From UBA1479 sp048263775 (GTDB taxonomy: Bacteria > Pseudomonadota > Alphaproteobacteria > Rhodospirillales > Casp-alpha2): DNA of 64,000 nt. The notes under the pieces were generated by a model, which ran no database searches, had not been told where the DNA came from, and was given only the letters and a program-made list of their open reading frames with translations. This document shows, piece after piece, positions 61,263 through 64,000 of the stretch; the first letter of the stretch is position 1; each line of letters begins with the position of its first letter. Location of the stretch: the NCBI GenBank assembly GCA_048263775.1, contig JBLXDU010000004.1:186001-250000 (forward strand). The letters are read 5' to 3'. The translations under genes were made by a program, and so were the position numbers.

Positions 61263-64000
61263 ATGCCTCCCGACGACATCGCGCCCCTATCCGACGACGA
61301 CGATCTGACATCTGCCGAAAGCGACACCGGCGGTCAGGGCGCGCCTGTGTCCGGGGATGTCGCCGTCACCCCGATGATGGCCCAGTTCCTGGAGATCAAG
61401 GCGGCCCATCCGGGGGCCTTGCTGTTCTACCGCATGGGCGATTTCTACGAGATGTTCTTCGACGACGCGGTCAAGGCGTCGCAGACCCTGGACATCGCCC
61501 TGACCAAGCGGGGTAAGCATCTGGGCGACGACATCCCCATGTGCGGCGTGCCCGTGCATTCCCACGAAAGCTATCTGACGCGCCTGATCCGGGCCGGCCA
61601 CAAGGTCGCGATCTGCGAACAGATCGAAGACCCGGCCGAAGCCAAGAAGCGGGGGTCGAAATCCGTCGTCAAGCGGGCGGTGCAGCGCATCGTCACCCCC
61701 GGCACGATCACCGAGGACACGCTGCTCGACGCGCGGTCCCACAACTATCTTTGCGCCGTGGCGGCCGCCCAATCGGACCTCGGCTTGGCCTGGATCGATA
61801 TGTCGACGGGCGATTTCCTGACCCAGCCCGTGTCCGCCGCCACCCTGGGGGCGGCGCTGGCGCGCATCGACGCGGGCGAACTGCTCTGCGCCGACCGGAT
61901 CTTGGAAACGCCAGATCTGTTTGAGACCTTCGCCGATTGGAAAGAGCGCCTCACGCCCCTGCCCGCCGCCCGCTTCGACAGCGCCAACGGCGAAAAGCGC
62001 CTGAAGGACCTGTTCCATGTCGGCACTCTGGCGGGTTTCGGCAATTTTTCCCGGGCGGAACTTGCCGCCGCCGGGGCGCTTGTCGACTATGTGGAACTGA
62101 CTCAGAAGGGCAAGGTGCCGCGCCTGGCCCCGCCGCGCCAATTGTCCGCGGGTGCTGTCATGGGCATCGACGCCGCGACCCGGCGCAATCTGGAACTGAC
62201 CCGCACGATGACCGGCGAACGCCGGGGATCGCTGCTTGACGTCATCGACCGGACCATGACGGGGGCGGGGGCCAGGCTTCTGGCGGCCCGCCTGTCGGCC
62301 CCGCTGACCGATCCGGCCGCCATTGCCGAACGGCTCGACGCCGTCGAATTCTTCTTTGACGACGCGCGGCTTTCCGATGACCTGCGCGCCGCTTTGTCGC
62401 AGGTGCCGGATGTCGCCCGCGCCCTGTCGCGCATTTCGCTGGGCCGGGGTGGGCCGCGGGATCTTGCCGCCGTCCGGGACGGGCTGATCCAGGCCTCGGC
62501 CCTTCGGGGGTTGTTGCAGGGGGCCCGGGGTCTGGTGCCCAAGGCCGTGGCCGAGGCCATGACCGACCTGGGCGAACACGGGCAATTGACCGACCGGCTG
62601 GGCCGGGCCCTGGCCGACGATCTGCCGCTTCTGGCCCGCGACGGCGGATTCATCCGCCAGGGCTATGCCCCGGCCCTGGACGAACACCGTCAACTGCGCG
62701 ACGACAGCCGCAAACTGATCGCAGGATTACAGGCCCGCTATGCCGAGGAAACGGGCATTGCGGCGCTCAAGATCAAGCACAACAACGTGCTGGGATATTT
62801 CATCGAGGTTGCGGCCAAGCAGGCCGACCGCATCAAGACCGGCAAGACGGAGGATGGCGACAGCCCCTTCATCCACCGCCAGAGCATGGCGAATGCGATG
62901 CGCTTTTCCACGGTCGAACTGGCCGATCTGGAATCGCGCATCGCCAAGGCCGCCGACCGGGCCCTGGCGCTGGAACTGGAACTGTTCACCGACTTGGTCA
63001 ACGAGGTCACGGGCCGGGCCCGGGAAATCGCGCTGGCCGCCGATGCGCTGGCCCGTCTCGACGTTGCTTCGGCCTTGGGTGCCTTGGCGCTGGAGCGGCG
63101 TTATGTGCGGCCGCTGGTCGATGGCTCGAAAATCTTCCGCATCGAAGGCGGACGCCATCCGGTGGTCGAAGCGGCGCTGTCGCGTCAGGGCGACGGTGCT
63201 TTCGTCGCCAATGACTGTGACCTGACCCCGGCGGACGAGGCCGGCGGCGGGGACGGCCCCGGCGGGCGGCTTTGGGTTTTGACCGGCCCCAACATGGCCG
63301 GTAAATCGACCTTCCTGCGCCAGAACGCGCTGATTGCCGTGCTGGCGCAAATGGGCGCCTTCGTGCCGGCGGCCTCGGCGCATATCGGCGCGGTCGATCA
63401 ATTGTTTTCCCGCGTGGGTGCGGCCGACGATCTGGCGCGCGGGCGGTCCACCTTCATGGTCGAGATGGTGGAGACGGCGGCCATCCTCAACCAGGCCGGG
63501 CCCAAGGCCCTGGTCATCCTGGATGAAATCGGGCGCGGTACGGCGACGTACGATGGCCTGTCCATTGCCTGGGCCGTGGTTGAACACCTGCACGACGTCA
63601 ACGCCTGTCGGGGTCTGTTCGCGACCCACTATCACGAACTGACGCAGCTGTCCGGCCGCCTCGCCGAACTGGCGCCCCATTCCATGCGCGTGAAGGAATG
63701 GCAGGGCGACGTGGTGTTCCTGCACGAAGTCGCCCCCGGCACCGCCGACCGGTCCTACGGTATCCATGTCGGCCAGCTGGCGGGCCTGCCTGCCGCCGTT
63801 ACGGCGCGCGCCGAACAGGTCCTGGCAAAGCTGGAAGCGGGTGACGGCAGCCCCCGCGCGGCGGACCTCGCCGATGACCTGCCGCTGTTTTCCGCGACGC
63901 CGCCGCGTGGGCCGGGCGGCAAGGGGGCGACACGCGGCCCATCGCCCGTGGACGACGCGGTCAGCACCCTGAATCCGGATGAAATGACGCCTAAACAGGC
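61263..64000 (+). CDS. mutS: DNA mismatch repair protein MutS, 3' end missing
   Basis: An open frame of 912 codons to the window edge, with no stop codon. The N-terminus is an acidic tail (PPDDIAPLSDDDDLTS), then the mismatch-binding domain with LFYRMGDFYEMFFDDA, whose Phe-x-Glu wedge is intact. The ATPase domain has Walker A GPNMAGKSTFLRQ, the signature ARGRSTFMVEM, Walker B ALVILDEIGRGTATYDG and the H-loop FATHYHEL. It recognises mismatches and recruits MutL. The ATG follows CAGGCGAG, a fair ribosome binding site. The end of the visible sequence is the variable C-terminal region before the tetramer domain. Confidence 0.97.
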   Translation, partial: MPPDDIAPLSDDDDLTSAESDTGGQGAPVSGDVAVTPMMAQFLEIKAAHPGALLFYRMGDFYEMFFDDAVKASQTLDIALTKRGKHLGDDIPMCGVPVHSHESYLTRLIRAGHKVAICEQIEDPAEAKKRGSKSVVKRAVQRIVTPGTITEDTLLDARSHNYLCAVAAAQSDLGLAWIDMSTGDFLTQPVSAATLGAALARIDAGELLCADRILETPDLFETFADWKERLTPLPAARFDSANGEKRLKDLFHVGTLAGFGNFSRAELAAAGALVDYVELTQKGKVPRLAPPRQLSAGAVMGIDAATRRNLELTRTMTGERRGSLLDVIDRTMTGAGARLLAARLSAPLTDPAAIAERLDAVEFFFDDARLSDDLRAALSQVPDVARALSRISLGRGGPRDLAAVRDGLIQASALRGLLQGARGLVPKAVAEAMTDLGEHGQLTDRLGRALADDLPLLARDGGFIRQGYAPALDEHRQLRDDSRKLIAGLQARYAEETGIAALKIKHNNVLGYFIEVAAKQADRIKTGKTEDGDSPFIHRQSMANAMRFSTVELADLESRIAKAADRALALELELFTDLVNEVTGRAREIALAADALARLDVASALGALALERRYVRPLVDGSKIFRIEGGRHPVVEAALSRQGDGAFVANDCDLTPADEAGGGDGPGGRLWVLTGPNMAGKSTFLRQNALIAVLAQMGAFVPAASAHIGAVDQLFSRVGAADDLARGRSTFMVEMVETAAILNQAGPKALVILDEIGRGTATYDGLSIAWAVVEHLHDVNACRGLFATHYHELTQLSGRLAELAPHSMRVKEWQGDVVFLHEVAPGTADRSYGIHVGQLAGLPAAVTARAEQVLAKLEAGDGSPRAADLADDLPLFSATPPRGPGGKGATRGPSPVDDAVSTLNPDEMTPKQ

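Noticed and set aside
61287..62693. 468-codon minus-strand frame opposite mutS
   Set aside because: It is fully antisense to the MutS core with intact motifs, so it is a shadow frame.
63520..63560. MutS Walker B segment reads GTATYDG instead of GTSTYDG
   Set aside because: The signature serine in GRSTFMVEM and the DE catalytic pair are intact, and the substitution is conservative.

Overview
This 64-kb window is chromosomal core sequence from a GC-rich alphaproteobacterium. Rhodospirillales or a relative is my inference from gene content and order. No rRNA, tRNA, phage, IS element or CRISPR array was seen. Coding density is high and the gene families are mostly conserved housekeeping ones. 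The gene order hemE / oriC / pyruvate-phosphate-dikinase regulator (the Rickettsia RP001 homologue), the mnmE-mnmG block with a perfect parS site, the hslVU and his blocks, a Tim44-like protein and HemJ all point to alphaproteobacteria.

Left of the origin (1-10.5 kb): the start of mnmG, a 22-bp parS palindrome, mnmE, a thioredoxin-like [2Fe-2S] ferredoxin, a small conserved protein, a DUF255 thioredoxin-fold protein with ogt, a quinone reductase, rho, and a haem set (hemJ, hemH, hemE). Position 10.5-11.0 kb is a strong candidate for the chromosomal replication origin, with an AT-rich stretch, DnaA boxes and GANTC sites. Most genes on each side are transcribed away from it.

Right of the origin (11-22 kb): the PPDK regulator, maf, aroE, coaE and dnaQ, then secB, an FxsA-like protein, the Tim44-like protein, mltA, a lutABC lactate-oxidation operon, an Smr-domain protein and an XRE regulator. 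The 528-bp gap at 22.0-22.5 kb is unusually AT-rich for this window. It holds a series of inverted repeats and a 43-codon reading frame whose ribosome binding site and start codon lie inside a hairpin. This is the least explained piece of the window.

The stretch 22.5-29.3 kb carries hslVU and a histidine cluster (hisB, a DUF2628 membrane protein, hisH, hisA, hisF, hisE) followed by hinT. The stretch 29-40 kb carries the YifB ATPase, a SixA-like phosphatase, a dienelactone hydrolase, gshB, SirB1 and BON proteins, yraN, rsmI, an LpoA-like lipoprotein, hemW, rdgB and rph. The heat-shock block hrcA-grpE-dnaK-dnaJ runs from 40.3 to 45.7 kb.

The last part (45.8-64 kb) has dapB, a DUF2244 protein, nth, a lipoprotein, a bactofilin, an EI24 membrane protein, a PfkB-family (adenosine-kinase-like) kinase, typA, a beta-carbonic anhydrase, ampG, a methylisocitrate-lyase-like enzyme, a SulP transporter, ppa, the malic enzyme maeB and the 5' part of mutS, which runs off the end. 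No complete novel multi-gene system was found. The best leads are regulatory or structural DNA: oriC, parS, the 22.2-kb structured region, the palindrome after dnaJ, and putative operators at the prpB-like and ppa promoters.
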